Below the pieces are notes generated by a model. It saw only the letters and a program-made list of their open reading frames with translations. It had not been told where the DNA came from and searched no databases. This document shows positions 63,194 through 64,000 of a stretch of DNA of 64,000 bases, in pieces (position 1 is the stretch's first letter; every line of letters begins with the position of its first letter). Source of the stretch: an uncultured Corynebacterium sp. (lineage in GTDB: Bacteria; Actinomycetota; Actinomycetes; Mycobacteriales; Mycobacteriaceae); contig NZ_CAMIHD010000013.1 of the NCBI RefSeq assembly GCF_946222835.1, positions 1 through 64,000 of the forward strand, given 5' to 3'. The translations under genes were made by a program, and so were the position numbers.

Positions 63194-64000
63194 GTGACTA
63201 AGCTCAGGGCCATTGTGACTACTCCAACTCAATCCCCGCTGGCCGTTATCACCGTGACCTATAGTCCCGGTGAATACCTCGGTAGTTTTTTGGACTCCCT
63301 GCCGAGCGCGTGTGCCCGCGGCACCAAAGTTGTTCTGGCGGATAATGGCTCCACCGACGGCGTACCCGAAGCGGCCGCTCGCGAGCGCGACGGGGTCGAA
63401 TTTCTCGATACCGGTGGGAATATCGGATACGGCGCTGGCATGAATGCGGGAGCGCGCTTCGCCCGTGAGCACGGCGGGGTGGATGAGGAGTTTTTCCTTA
63501 TCTCTAACCCAGATGTTGCCTTCACCCCGGGTTCCATCGACCAACTCATCGAGTGTGCCCGCCAGTGGCCTGATGCGGCGGCCGTAGGCCCGCGCATTGT
63601 GGAACCAGACGGCAGCAATTATCCTTCGGCTCGCGCCGTGCCCACCGTTGCGACTGGCATTGGGCACGCGCTCTTTTCCTCGATTTGGCCTTCTAATCCA
63701 TGGTCGCGGGCCTACCGCAATGAATCCGACATGACCACGCAGCGCCCGGCCGGCTGGTTGTCCGGCTCCTGCCTTTTGGTGCGCTGGGAAGCCTTCGAGG
63801 CCATCGGCGGATTTGATGAGCGCTATTTCATGTACCTCGAAGACGTGGACCTTGGCGATCGCTTCGCTCGTGCCGGCTACCAGAACATCTTTTGTCCGGA
63901 GGCCGTTATTAGTCATGCCAAAGGGCATTCCACGCAAGCGCATGCCGGAGCCATGCTGCGCGCGCACCACAATTCCGCTTACCGCTTCCAAGCGGACCGC
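63194..64000 (+). CDS. wbbL: rhamnosyltransferase WbbL, 5' part (runs off the window)
   Basis: The first 269 codons of a GT2-family glycosyltransferase, still open at the window edge. Visible: LAVITVTYSPGEYLGSFLDSL, VLADNGSTDG, LDTGGNIGYGAGMNAGAR, FLISNPDVAFTPGS (the DxD-like NPDV), PAGWLSGSCLLVRWEAFEAIGGFDERYFMYLEDVDLGDR. It should add rhamnose to GlcNAc-PP-decaprenol to make the arabinogalactan linkage unit. GTG 63194 follows GAGGAG. An open frame on the opposite strand (63131-63991) is only its mirror. Confidence 0.9.
   Translation, partial: MTKLRAIVTTPTQSPLAVITVTYSPGEYLGSFLDSLPSACARGTKVVLADNGSTDGVPEAAARERDGVEFLDTGGNIGYGAGMNAGARFAREHGGVDEEFFLISNPDVAFTPGSIDQLIECARQWPDAAAVGPRIVEPDGSNYPSARAVPTVATGIGHALFSSIWPSNPWSRAYRNESDMTTQRPAGWLSGSCLLVRWEAFEAIGGFDERYFMYLEDVDLGDRFARAGYQNIFCPEAVISHAKGHSTQAHAGAMLRAHHNSAYRFQADR

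Noticed and set aside
63131..63991. 286-codon open frame on the minus strand at the right edge
   Set aside because: Mirror of wbbL, whose GT2 motifs are unmistakable on the plus strand.

Overview
The window is a chromosomal segment of a high-GC Gram-positive bacterium, most likely a Corynebacterium. Pointers are an LCP cell-wall ligase divergent from a WbbL-type rhamnosyltransferase, a mus-type maltose ABC transporter with a small MusI-like protein, the ugpAEBC order, a TIGR03089 protein, and many leaderless starts preceded by TAnnnT boxes. The species cannot be fixed from the sequence alone.

Layout. 0.1-6.2 kb (minus): maltose-type ABC importer musK-musE-musF-musG-musI with a GH13 trehalose-synthase-like enzyme. 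6.2-10.0 kb: birA carrying an in-frame 15-bp tandem repeat, a PH-domain membrane protein, acetolactate decarboxylase, and purK-purE. 10.1-15.8 kb (minus): a complete ribose operon rbsR-A-C-B-K-D with a LacI palindrome upstream. 15.9-21.7 kb (plus): a YdcF-like protein, then a Leloir galactose operon (mutarotase, Na+ symporter, small membrane protein, galT, galK). 21.7-24.0 kb: an RNase H-like gene between two GATC-rich inverted repeats, then a DUF559 nuclease-like protein.

24.0-31.0 kb: a 5-oxoproline/D-glutamate locus (NRAMP-like transporter and DUF1445 cyclase on plus; GntR regulator, biotin carboxylase-BCCP, PxpB-PxpC fusion and PxpA on minus). The same TTGTTGAACAA palindrome lies before both outward-facing transcription units. 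This is the most system-like element of the window. The biotin carboxylase has no dedicated carboxyltransferase, while the PxpB-PxpC protein is homologous to the carboxyltransferase half of urea carboxylase.

31-46 kb: a broken CAP-domain gene, a fructose-type PTS EIIBCA, a 2H phosphoesterase, an amidase, an Fn3/PL4-like protein with PhoD, an MFS exporter, a nucleoside hydrolase, a solitary GmrSD-type (DUF262/DUF1524) restriction protein, gluconate kinase and permease, and a broken metalloprotease gene. 46-58 kb: ugpAEBC, a frameshifted M20 amidohydrolase, a ThrE-family exporter, an MHS-family transporter, a YrhK-like protein, a serine/threonine-type permease and a remnant of a glycine-betaine-type binding protein. 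A structured element (strong hairpin, then a conserved CU-rich tract and a second small hairpin) follows three of these plus-strand genes. 58-64 kb: a secreted protein of unknown function, a TauE/SafE exporter, TIGR03089, LCP and the 5' part of wbbL, which runs off the right edge.

Overall this is a carbon-source and transport-rich region with cell-envelope genes at the right edge. Four broken genes, all of secreted or scavenging type, lie between 31 and 58 kb and suggest recent adaptation to a nutrient-rich host niche. No rRNA, tRNA, CRISPR array, prophage or intact insertion sequence was recognised.
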